DNA of 64,000 nucleotides from Vandiemenella viatica (taxonomy: Eukaryota > Arthropoda > Insecta > Orthoptera > Morabidae): NCBI GenBank assembly GCA_031002005.1, contig CM061920.1:47780610-47844609 (forward strand), written 5' to 3'. Shown one piece after another: positions 23,901 to 37,100 of the stretch. Made by a program: the position numbers and the translations under genes. Position 1 is the stretch's first letter. Every line of letters begins with the position of its first letter. Under the pieces are notes generated by a model. That model was not told where the DNA came from, ran no database searches, and saw nothing but the letters and a program-made list of their open reading frames with translations.

Positions 23901-26900
23901 GAGTTCCATGCTTGTTGTACTTGTGCTGTCAATACTGGGACGGTCAGTGCTGGCTGTGGATGATGCTGGAGTTGTCGTCCAATGATATCCCATACGTGTT
24001 CAATTGGAGACAGATCTGGTGATCTCGCAGGCCAAGGTAACATGTCGACACTCTGTAGAGCACGTTGCGAGACAACAGCGGTATGAGGGCGAGCGTTATC
24101 CTGTTGAAAAACTCCCCCTTGAATGCTGTTCATGAATGGCAGCACTACAGGTTGAATTACCAGACTGACGTACAAATTTGCAGTCAGTGTGTTTGGTATA
24201 ACCACAAGAGTGCTCCTGCTGTCATAGGAAATTGCTCCCCAGACCATGACTCCAGGTGTAGGTCCAGTGTGTCTAGGCCGCAGACAGTTTGGTTGCAGGC
24301 GTTCCCCTGGCCTCCTTCTGACCAACACTCGGCCATCACTGGCACCAAGGCAGAACCTGCTTTCATCAGAAAACACAACAGATCTCCACTCCGTCCTCCA
24401 ATGAGCTCTGGCTTGACACCACTGGAGTCGCAAACGGCGATGGCTTGTAGTCAGTGGAATGCACGCTACAGGGCGCCTGGCTCGGAGCTGTCCTTGAAGT
24501 AACCGATTTCTAACAGTTCGTTGTGTCACTGTGGTACCAACTGCAGCTCGAATTTCTGCCGCAGACGCAGTACGATGCGCCACAGCTGTACGCCGAATAC
24601 GGCGGTCTTCCCTCTCAGTAGTGCCACGTGGCCTCCCGGAACCCGGTCTTCTTGAGGCAGTACCATCCCTTGACCACTGCACCCAACAATCATGCACAGT
24701 GGATACATTCCGGCCAAGTCTTTCTGCAATATCGCGAAAAGAAAATCCACCTTCTCGTAGCCCTATTACACGACCTCGTTCAAACTCGGTGAGCTGTTGA
24801 TAATGGCTTCTTCGTCTTCTTAAAGGCATTCTTGGCTAACATCAACTCACTATGTCAAATCTCAGCGGTAAATAACGTTCACAAACTTTACAGCGCGTAT
24901 TTAAAGCAAACCTGATTTGCAAGCTCTGAGTAGCGCTACTAGCGCCACACTTATGCGCGAAGCGCGAAATTTGAATCGATGTCATCTTTCAGATGTATAA
25001 ACACGCCTACCAAATTTCGTTTATCTAACACAAGTCTTTCTTGGTGTTGGGATTTTTTTTCCCGTCTGTGTAGATGATGCAAGATTTTCTAACCTGAGAT
25101 TTGATATCTGATCAGTTTTCCAGAAGTTACCTATGGGAAAGAGAAAGGGAGTGACTTTCCCATGGTCCTTGTGAGTGTAGACAGCCACCTAGAACTTTCT
25201 CTTGTTGGCTCAGTTGTATAGAAACAGTCGATGTGACATGAGGTAGGCCTCAGTCTTTCAGGAATCGTGAGTGTGACAACATGTAGCTCAGTCCCCCGGT
25301 AAGTTTTCATTTACAGCACTACTGTGCTATCGGGTTGGTGAAATGTAGGCATCACAAAGTTTTAAAGTTTCAGTCAGAATAACAACTATGCAGTTTTGAA
25401 GTAGTATTACGCCATGTGGAGCCTTGGGATTACTTAAGTGTCGGTCGCAACAGTAGAAGCACGTGACGAACTTTTACATACTTTCAAGTGATAATTGATT
25501 ATACTTTGAACCTTGGGCGTGTGGTCTGGCCTGAACGGTTAATCAAACTTGCTATTACATCTTCAGTGAAATTATCTGATGCCTGTCCAGTTAATGACTT
25601 TGAAAATCTTTCAAGAATACATTAATTTGTAACAATAACTGGCTCGTGAAGATTATTTACATATACCTTTTCTTAGCTTGAGGTAAAATGAAGCTAAGTG
25701 GCGACCTTTTCCTTACAATAAGGCCATAGCTGGACATTAACCAAGGCTACACATGGTCAAAGCTAAGACAGAACGTTATGGTTAACCCCTCATCCACATT
25801 TTGGCTCTTACAATTTTTATTTAATACCATCTTGCCTAAGGTTATCTATATTTTAACTGAAAACATTATATTCTTCTCTGAAATAACTTCAAGAAAGATT
25901 TTATATATGATAAACATTTCATTTTACAACCTGTGTAAATGATACAAGTAATCATCTGAATTATTATTATTGCTGATAATCAGGCAATGTTTCCACATAT
26001 CATCCAGTTTTTAAAAACCAAAATTCATCAATATTAATCACAAAAAAAATTACCCAATATTTTTGAAAATGTGTTGTAATTGCAACATCACAATTCTGTT
26101 AGTCCAGAAAAGCACCATACTTCATTTTGCAACATACAATTCACTGAAAACATATATATATAAAAAAAATTTGCCTGTGCAATTTAAAAACCAGTAAAAG
26201 TGTATGTTCAGTTTGGGATAAGGAAGTATTGCCATGTGACATACAAAAATTTAGTTTCATGACACTTTAAATATTTGCAAGCATACAATTGAAAACAAGG
26301 GTATTATATTAAAAAATAATAAAGAAATAAGAAATCCCTGTTGTTATGTGTGAGGTACAGACATGTGTTCTATTTCTATTAATAATGCAAATGATCTCTA
26401 CAATGTTAATCATGTCAGAGGCGAAACATATTGTAGGGAGATGTGTTCACATTGGGACCTATCATATGAATGAACCCATGGTGAAACGAGAGAAGTTTGG
26501 GAATTGAATAGGTGGAGAGGAAGTATACCACCCTTATTTGTGGGACCAAATAATATCTGTGATGATCAGTTGATGTAAAATAAAATAACTCAAACTGTTG
26601 TAAGACTAAAAAACTAAAATAAGCAATATATATAGATACTACCCACCCTCCATGATGTTCTCCTGTTGACATAGGTCCAACACTCAAAATATCTGTTATT
26701 TGTGTTCTTCTACTTTTTATGTGTTCACACCATGCAACCATCATCTAAGGTAAGTGGTGGCTCATTTCACTATCCTAACTTGTAATTCCTAAATATATAA
26801 ATTAACTGTTAATTTTTAAAATTGTAAGTGACAAGTTTAGTGGAGGGTTGTCATAAAATAAAGCCATGTGCCTCAGTTCCCTTCAACACTTCCTTGATAT

Positions 26901-29900
26901 GCGCCCACACACAATCTCGCCAGTCATCCTTTCTCACATCCTCTCTAAAACCTACTTCTCGTTTAATTATCAAGTTTATCGCCAGATATGTGTCACTGCC
27001 ATGGGTACCCACATTGGCTCCATCTGATGCCAACCTCTTTCTGGGCCATCTAGTGAAAATTTTTCTTAAAAACTACTCCCTTAGCCACCTTGTGTGATTC
27101 AGATCTGTAGAGGATATATTAATGATATGGACCCATTGAGGAAGATCATCTCCTAGATTTCCTAAATTCTCTCAACAGCAGTCATTCCATCGATTACATT
27201 TGATCATATTCTCACACCTTTATCACCTTCCTTGATATGGACATCATCCTCTGATAAGGTGCCCTCCGCAACTCTGTGCACATCAAGACAACAAATTTAC
27301 AGCAGTATCTACACTCTGACAGTTGCCAACCCTTCCACACCAAACGTTTCCTTCCGTAAAACCTTGCAATCCTTGGCAGATACATTTGTTCTGATCGTGT
27401 ATCACTTCCCTGGTATTCTCAAAGACTATCTCTAGCCCTCATTTCCTGCCAATACCCCCCCCCCCCCCCTGACCTTGTGCATAAGCAAATCTGCCATGCT
27501 CTCACCAACTCCCTTTCTGCACCGCCTAGAACTCACTGCAGAGTAATATTCATCATCCAATCTACGCTAGCCTGGAATCAAATAAACAGATCATGTGCCA
27601 TGGACATGAATTCCTACGTTTCTTCCCCAAAAAGAGTGTCCCCCTTGTAAAAAGCCTTACCACTACCCCCTACCCATATTTATTTTAGACTTGGTATGGA
27701 GACTTGCTGCCTACCAGAAGACTGGAAATGTGCAATAGTAGTACTGGTCCATGAAGCAAGGGTGGCAAATAAGAGTTGAAAAGTACAGGCCAATTAGTTT
27801 GACATGAGTGGTAGGTAAATTAATGGAGAGATTGATATGCAACCACATCAGAAATAATTGAGAAGAAAAAAAATGGAAATAGACAACATGGCTTTCTTTA
27901 GGCATGGATATTCATCTCAGTTGGTGGGCTACATGAAAGACATTTTGGAAGAAATGGACATGGGAGGCTAAGCTGATATTGTAACATTAGATATTTCTAA
28001 GGATTTTGACACAGTAAGCCATAAAATAAATAAGGCAAAAAACATTTAAGTGAATGAACAAGTGACTTGCTGGGTAGAGGAATTTTTGAAAGGTAGAAAT
28101 CAAAGAGTTAAGGTATGAAATGCAGTATCAAAATATGTCACAGGATAGGGTATTAGGACCACTGCTGTTCATTATTCTGACAAAAGATTGAGTTAATTAG
28201 TTAATTGTTTACAATCAGAAGTTAGGTTGTTTACAGATGTGAAAATGTAGCATAATAGGTTCAAACTGGGAGAAGGCTATGAGCACCTGCAAGGTTACCT
28301 GGACAGGACAAGTAACTGAGTAGGTTAACACGGAATGAAGATTAATGCTAGGAAGAGCCAGCTTATTAGGTACATATATATATAAAAAAACATATACGTT
28401 GTTTATCATTACAAGGAGGGAAAGGCATTGCTTGTTGAAGACCTGAAGTGAAAATATCTTGACACAATGTTGTATAATAAGCTCAACAACGCTGAACACA
28501 TTTGGTAGATGGTTGGAAAAGGTATCAAAATTCTTCACTCATTGGGGATAGTGATGAGGGAATATACCAGAGACATGAGGGAATAGGGTTACAAAACTTT
28601 GATCAGACAATTCCTTGAATATAGTGGTGTAGTATCAGATCCTCAGTTTGGCTATCAAATACAGGTGTTGGGGGGAGCGCATAAAAGGGCTGCTAGATTT
28701 GTATCTGAAAGTTACTGCAATGAATGATATGAGAAAGGAGCAGGAATGAGATTCATTGGAAGCCAGGAGGAGGGTGAAGAGTGTGATGGGAGTGTACAAG
28801 ACATATATTAGTGAAAAGGTGTGGGAGGATACTGAGTGGAAAAAATGAAAAGATGACCATGACCACAAGATGGCACTCAATTTCAGGCATATGGGAGTGG
28901 GATAATTGAATTTTGTTGGTAAGGTAGTTAAGAATTGGAATAGGTTACCAAAGGAAGTGATGAATAATTTACCAAGCACCATGAAAGTATTTAAAATAAA
29001 AATTTGCAAAGGACAAAAGTGTGGCAACAAAAGAAAGGATAAAAATGGGTGTATAGGAAAATTGCCTCTGAAGGGTGTGCTCCATCGCAATTAAATGAAT
29101 TAAACATATTGAAGTTAACGATGATAAGGGACAGTTCTTTTCTGTATATTTATTTATTTTTACTTAAAGAATATTAGTGACAATGATAATATGAATGAAT
29201 ATGCATTAAGCAGTGATATTAAGTAAGAATAGGGAAAATGAACCTATCCATCATCAAAGATAAAAGCAAGACAGCAGTGAAACTATAAAGTTTAACTCCT
29301 TAAAAAATTTTTCATGTAAAACAGAATTCAAGCATTAGTACATACTGAGACTGACCAAGTGATTGAGTCATGAGATGAGTCTGATCTACTTTCCAAAATA
29401 TTAGGAAAGTAATGACAGACAGTGTTAAGACCTCAAGGTACATCAGAAACCAATGTATTAGCATGATAGAGATAGATAAAAAAAAAAAAGACTTAACATT
29501 TTCTCCTTTACCATCTTACTTGTGACATGTTGTTAATTGGTTTTAATCATTTTATTTTTTGCCATCCAAACTGATAAGAGGTAGTATAGGGTAATTGGTC
29601 ATCCTTCCGCAGTTGCTTGCTAAGCAATTGTAAATAAAAACACTGTCTGTTAGCAACTTAATTCATACAGACTCAGATGCGTTTCGCCCGTTTGGAACGG
29701 GGCAAAAACCGGTTGCTAACAGACGGTGTTTTCATTTACAATTATAGGTTTATCTTTTTTATTAATTTTTCAAATTATCTGACAAGTGTTAGAGAACCAT
29801 GAAAAACATTTTAACAAGTGTGACATACATACAGATGCTCACTCAGATGCTCACCTAAGCAAGAGCAATTGGTACAGGCATCCTGGAGCCAAGTATCGCC

Positions 29901-31156
29901 ATCATAGTGGCCCTCTGCATCACATGGCTCACAGTGGGACTCCAATACACAAGTCCCATTTAGAAGAACCTAGAAAACATAGAATGTTAAGAATGAGGTA
30001 CTGAAGATCATTTTAACTTTGTAATTTATTCTTTTGATTTATATGCACTCTATAATGGAAATTTCCATCATATGTTAGAATTAAATGAAATATTCTCCAT
30101 TAAGCAAACAAATCAAAGTTACAAAGTGGCTAAATCCATTTTTAATTTAAGAAAACACAAATAAAATTATTTTTAATCTAGTTTATTACGTTAGTAAAGC
30201 ATTACTGAACTCCTATCATACAGTACTTTCACACTTCACACATTAAATCATTGTGTGAAAGTAATAAAATCTTTCAAACATATCAGTCAGATTTACATCA
30301 GGAACAAATCCACTTTCAACAGTACCAGAAAGAACCTATAAATTTCCATCAGCTGTTTTCTATTTCTCAAGTCAGTATCTGGATAAAGGAAACAAAGAAA
30401 CTGCCGCGAAGCACTGAAAATAAGATAGGATAGGGAAAAAAAAACAGTTACCCGTCACTTACCACAGATGAAGGCAGGAGGGCGAAACACGTAAAAACAC
30501 AAATACAAAAGAATTACACAATATTTCGACTTTTTAGTCTTACTCATGTAGGAGGCGAGACATATGGCAGGGGGAAAGATGTGGTCACATCCGAGCCCGC
30601 CACATGAATGAAGCACAGGCGGAAAACGCGTGGTAGTGGAAGAATTGCCGGGGGGGGGGGGGAATAGGCTTGACCAGCGATAAAAGTGAAACAAATAAAT
30701 ATAATGTCTGTGTAGCTTAGTTCAAAAAGTTATAATTGAAAATAAAGGGAGATAGAAGAATTTAATATATATATATATATATAAATAACCGACTGTAAAA
30801 TGAAATGAGAGATGGCAAGTGACAGGTTTAACGTAGGTTTAGGCCAGGGGTGTGTCTGGTGTCAAGGATATGTTGATAGGCTAGTTCCCATCTGCGGAGT
30901 TCTGAAGGGGTGGTCACAGTCAGAGCTATTAGAGTTTTTCCAAATACCACCACCCCCTTCAGAACTCCGCAGATGGGAACTAGCCTATCAACATATCCTT
31001 GACACCAGACACACCCCTGGCCTAAACCTACGTTAAACCTGTCACTTGCCATCTCTCATTTCATTTTACAGTCGGTTATTTATATATATATATATATATA
31101 TTTTTTTTTCTTCCTTATATATTTTTTTTTCTTCTTTATTTATTTACATTATTTTT

Positions 31157-31188
<32 letters not shown>

Positions 31189-34100
31189 TTTAAATTCTTC
31201 TATCTCCCTTTATTTTCAATTATAACTTTTTGAACTAAGCTACACAGACATTATATTTATTTGTTTCACTTTTATCGCTGGTCAAGCCTATTCCCCCCTC
31301 CCCCCCCCCCCCTCCCGGCAATTCTTCCACTACCACGCGTTTTCCGCCTGTGCTTCATTCATGTGGCGGGCTCGGATGTGACCACATCTTTCCCCCTGCC
31401 ATATGTCTCGCCTCCTACATGAGTAAGACTAAAAAGTCGAAATATTGTGTAATTCTTTTGTATTTGTGTTTTTACGTGTTTCGCCCTCCTGCCTTCATCT
31501 GTGGTAAGTGACGGGTAACTGTTTTTTTTTTCCCTATCCTATCTTATTTTCAAGTCAGTATCTAGCATACAATTAACATATAAATACTGTTATTTATTTA
31601 TTATTCTTGTTCTATAGATCCCTGCTGAGGTAGGACCTCTGGGATTTGGAACATGCCACAATTAAATAATAATTATAGTATACAAACAATTAAAATTTTT
31701 AGCCATATTTTACAAAATTTGCCTTATATACAATTAGTTATCTTGTACAAATTCTTGGATGAAGTAGAAGAGTTGCAAAAAGATAATCTCTCAGTTTTTC
31801 TTTAAATACTTTTATTACCTATAAACTTTTACATAGTTCTGGAAGATTTGTTTAACACATGTGTCCCACAGAAATTAAACCGCTTTACATTAATGACAAG
31901 TTATTTTTGTTTATTTTTTTGCAATTCTGTACATGTGAATTTGATATAAACAAGTTCATGCACATGAGAGAGCATTGTATGAGTATTTTGCTTTAAAAGA
32001 GTTTTCTGCAAGAACTTCATAGCATTACACTGTACAGCACACTAATGGTTTTTATTTATTAATTTTTAAAAAAAAAAAAAATGGGGGAAAAAACTAGATG
32101 GAAACGTAATTTAAAAATGGGTCTAAAGAAATGTATTGAAATAACTATAGTAAATATAGAAATTATTGCATGAAAGAAATTCAAATTTTCCCCATTCTAT
32201 AACTGAATTGAGAACAAAGGATGAGACACAATTAATTAGAAAGTAGTTATATCAACTTGTTAAAGGAGAGTGAAGAAAACCCCTGAAGAGGAGAAAATAA
32301 GAATAAATTTGATAGTAAAACGATGAGAAACAAATGGAATAATGTTGTTTTTGATATATAAAGCTTTTGGAATAACAGCTTAATCTGAAATATATTTTTT
32401 TGGCTGTGGGGGGATATTAGATAAAGATAAAAAATAAATGGGAGAACCTAAGTATTTTTTAAATAACACGATTTTGTGGAATAAGAACGGTTTTAAATAT
32501 GAATTTCAATGTTTTATAGTATTTTTTTCAATATGGAGGTTTAGCTTTGAAGGGATACAATGGTCAAAATAACTCATTTAAAAAGGCTCATGAGATAAAA
32601 GATACTTGGAAAAAATGATTACATAATCTGAGGATTAAAGAAAAAAGTAGCACTATTAGAATTTTATAATATTTTAAGACACATTTTGAGATTCAGGACT
32701 TTTTCCTTAGCTGCTTTAATAATGAGGTTTCTGTGACATCTTCGTCTAGTGCAGCTAAATAAAAAATTAGTTTTTTGGCAGATGCATTTCGATTGTTTAT
32801 TCAATAATTCTCGTGCCAGTTTTCATTTTCTGATTTTACACTGAAGCCTGGGGAAGTTCCATTTCAGTGTTTGTTTGCTGATTTTTATGTGTTTTACACA
32901 TACACTGTGGTGTCTTTTTATTCACACAAACTTGCTTCAGTTTGAAAGCACACTATTATTTTGCACTTATCTGTTTGTGTAACTACTAAACATGCATTTG
33001 TTATTGTTTATTGTTATTATTGTTGTTTTAAACCTTATTTTAAGACACAGTTTATAAAGGTTGAAGCTGAAGAATAGCAGTCACAAGGCTGAGGGATGCT
33101 GTTAATTCAAGTTTGAATTCATTTAAATCTAAGGCTGTTATTGACTGAGACAGATTACAAAAAGGTGGGAGTAAAATATTTGGAGTATACTCAGGGAAGG
33201 ATGCCAGTAGCGACCATAAACTATGTTTGATAGAACAATATTTAAATTCAATTTTGCTGGGTCACAGCAAGGCAATTATGGTTTGAAACGGCAATATTGG
33301 GTTGGTGAGATGTAATCTATTTACATAGAAAAGTGAGATGGATAATAACTTTTAATTTGAAACTTTTGTGCAGGAAGGCCATATGACCCCATCGTCGACG
33401 CACCCTAAAACCCAAATAACAACAACAACAATTTTGTGCAGGATATTTAAATTTAATTAGTTTCCTCCAACAAACTAATTTTAGTTTCCATTCAACTTTA
33501 GTTAGCATGTTATAAAGATAAAGCTGGTTGTGGGAAAAAGGGGGTACACAACGAACATCACCCAATGAAGTTCATTGTGTACATACGGAGCCTAATGGCA
33601 CGTTTTTCTACCACCAAAGAAGGCAGATGCCGAAATATTTTGTATTGTGTATTTGTATGTCAGCATAAGAGTTCCCCCTCATCGCAGCTGTCCACTTTGT
33701 TATGTGGTGGGTTAATTTCCTTTTCCTTTATTATTTATATCGCCTAGAAGCCGCTGTCATTTTCCTTAGTTTCATCACAGTTAGTTTAAAACACTACAAA
33801 ATAACAAGAATGAGGTATATCTTCAATTTTTTACTTAATTATATCACTGTATATCTTCCACAAACACCACAAGAATTAAGTTCAACTTGATTGTGATATT
33901 TAATTAAGGAAGATTACAAGTCCATAGAAATATATATTCAATCTACTCTGACAATCAGCCAGTCCACAACTTGGTAAACCTTATGAATTTGATTTATAGT
34001 AATAAACTAACAAAAACAGGAATGTGATCAACAGCAGTACACTTTAAAACTACTTTCAACAAATTTCAACACTTTTAGACCAAATTTTGTCCTGAACTGA

Positions 34101-37100
34101 TAGCCAAACTGATATTAACCTGCTTCAACAACAAAATAGTGTAGATAAACAAAAATCCCAAAATAGCAAGCTTATAATGGCTATCACAGCCTGTTGTCAA
34201 TGCTTGGTACGCAGTGCATTGCATCGAAATCAATTTAATAACATTCTAGATTACACAAACAATAGAAGGTATTTTCCTTCAATTTACTAGATTAACCAAT
34301 CTCTTATCCAGAGGTTGCTTGTTTAATAATTGATACTTCAATCTTTTCAATGGAACTATGTTAATCTACTACACAATCACTGCTGTTGTTCCAAAACTTT
34401 ATGGTCATGCATGTTTCACCAATTTCCTTTTGCTCTTTGGAAAAAAATTCAACTTATCAATGCCATGCTATTAATCTAATTATGCAATACAGTTGATATT
34501 ATCAAAAAACACTAAAATTGTCCACAGTTACTCGTAAATCCCACAAATTTTAAAAAATTAATTTTCCTAACTTGTTTTAATCATCTTCTAAATAAACACA
34601 AGCGTTTGCCCACAAGTAAATGTCTCATCCAATCATCCATTAAGAAATCTTTTCTAAATCATTCACATTTTCTACAACACTTCCAAGATCATATTGATTA
34701 ATTTATTACTTTACACATATAACACAATTGTATAAACTAAATAAACAGTTTGATTGATAACATGACCTCAAATTTTTGAAACCTGGTCTAATATGAAAAA
34801 TGTTCAGTTAAGATTTGATTTATGAACCCAAGAAAAACAAAACACCATATAAAAACTAAAACTTCAAAAGCAAGGAAAATCAAGTTCAAAGACATTACAG
34901 GATCTCACTCTTTTTGTATATGGGAACTACTAAAGATTCATGCAACTAAAAGTTTTAACCCATAAAAATTAAATAATTTAATATGAGAGCTACTTCATAT
35001 ATGTAACTCTTGATATCTAAATAAACAATTCTTCTTCTCCACCACCTTTTATCAACATTAGGGGTTGGCTGACTCTTCCACCTTTCCCAGTCTATAGTGT
35101 CCTCTTCTTTCAGCCGTAAGCACACTAGGTCCTTCTTAACTAGATTCTTCCACCTTATCCTTGGTTTCCCTAAAGATCTCTTTCCCCCCATGGTCATTCC
35201 CAATATTTTATTGATTAATTCTTACTTACATCTTCTCATGAAATGACCATACCATCTTAATCTTCCCTCTCAGATGTCTTCACTAATACTAGCCCTTCCA
35301 GCTATTTTACTTATCACTAAATTTCAAAGTCTGTTCCTCAGTGAAATGCTCAATACCCACCTTAGCACCCTCATTTTTGTCTTCTCCAGGAGGGCTTTCT
35401 CTGTTTTTTGTAAAGTCAATGTTTCTGACCCATGAAGGATAACAGGTCTTACAATAGACATATACACTTTTAATATCAGGTTTTTAGGCATCCTTCTATC
35501 ACATATAACTCCTTCAACATTTATCCATTTGCTCCATCCAGATTTTACTCCAGCTTTCACCTCTGGTTCACACCCACTTTCCGCACTTATTATTCCACCC
35601 AGGTATCTAAATGAATTTACTTGGTTCAGATTCTATTCCTCGGTGTCCCTTATGTTAATTTCACATGTTTGTTTGCTGCTAATCAGTACTTCAGTCTTTT
35701 CTGTGTTGATCATAATAACCTTTTGTTCTAGTTTTTCTTCCCACAGCCAGAGACTCTGTAATAGTTCTTCTTTGGTGTCTGCTACAATTACTAAATCATT
35801 GACAAACAGGAGTACCCATATGTTATCATCCCTGATTTGCTCACTAGTGACTTCCATTACCAGCACAAATAGAAATGGACTTATAGCTGAGCCATGATGA
35901 AAGTGTACTTTGATGTTTAATGCTTTCCATAATGTGTGCTCACTGATGTTAAAAAGCCATCATACATATCTGTATACAATGACCACCTTTTTTATAACTC
36001 CTTTCCTCATAAGGCAATGGAACACCAGATCACATTCTATAAGAGGCCTTTTTCAAATGCAAAATACTGTTACTTCCTTCTAGAATCTTCTCTTGGAGTT
36101 GTTGTACAGAGTGAGGCATAATAAAGAGCGATTTTTAAAAGACTGTTAAGTAAAAACACTTTGTTAAAAAAATTATATATCATAATCATAAAACACATGA
36201 AAAAGCATTTTCTGCAATAGTAAAACATCGGTTATTTTTTGAAGATAACTCCGGTAAGATGGTGCCCATTTAGATGCACACATTCCTCCAGCCAGACCTT
36301 GAAGTGACTCACCACATTACACAGCATTGCCAATGGAATTTGAACAAATTCCTGTTGGATCCACACTTTCAGGGCTTCAATTGTTCGAGGAGGGTTATGT
36401 TAGTAAACTTTGCTTTTCAGATAACCCCACATATAAAAGTGAAATGTTGTGAGGTCCGGTGAATGAGAGGGCCATGCAATATCCCCATTTCAGGAGATCA
36501 CATGATTTGGAAACAAACGATTGACAAAATTCGTGCAATGTGGGAGGTTGCTCCATCCTGCTGGAAAAACATCTCATCATTCACTTCGTAGTGTGCAAGT
36601 TGTGGAGTAAAAAAGTTTTACCACATGCCTGCATATCTCTGCGAAGTTACAGCACTGCCAAGGCTATCTTTAAAAAAGTATAGCCCTATTATCCCTAATT
36701 AAGACATGGCGCACCCCACAGTAACTTTTGCAGAGTGCAATGGTTGCTGATGCAGTTCTCTAGGATTAACGTCACTCCAAAATCGAAAGATCTGCTTGTT
36801 CACATAACCGGAGAGATGGAAGTGAGCTTCATCACTCATCCACAAACAGTTTACAATGTCCTTGTCTTGATTAATCAAGTTCAAAAATTGTAAGCAGAAC
36901 TTGCTTCGGCTCACATAATCCGTTTCCTTAACCCTTTGACTGCTATTGACAAGTTTACTCGTCATGCTGCCTGCTGCCCCTGTGTGCTAGTGACGAGTTT
37001 AGTCGCAGCCGCCGGTTTTCCCCTGAGCGCTGTTGATGAGTTAAGTCACACCCGTCTGCCGCTACCTGAGTGATGATGACGAATATATACGCGCCGCTAC

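Larger units (their letters stand above)
30425..31560. repeat. Large palindrome of two Penelope-like 3' ends
   Basis: Arms 30435-30915 and about 30950-31550 are near-perfect inverted copies around a ~35-bp centre. Each arm runs from the last ~25 codons of a PLE endonuclease frame (SELRRWELAYQHILDTRH at the centre) outward through ~470 bp of non-coding terminus to the ACCACAGATGAAGG outer end. AT-rich microsatellites and poly-G/poly-C runs (30648-30661, 31293-31312) lie in the arms. Frames at 30812-31036 (+) and 31052-30828 (-) are the two arms of the same gene end. Confidence 0.85.

Noticed and set aside
24065..24502. 145-residue plus-strand frame in the Tc1-like element
   Set aside because: Antisense shadow of the intact transposase.
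28635..29090. 151-residue minus-strand frame, hydrophobic
   Set aside because: Antisense of the CR1-like reverse transcriptase C-terminus on the plus strand.
30457..30492. ACAGATGAAGG ... GGGCGAAACACG as a hammerhead on the plus strand
   Set aside because: U4 is A, stem II has a central mismatch, and stem III is not self-complementary; the motif on the other strand of the same arm is better.
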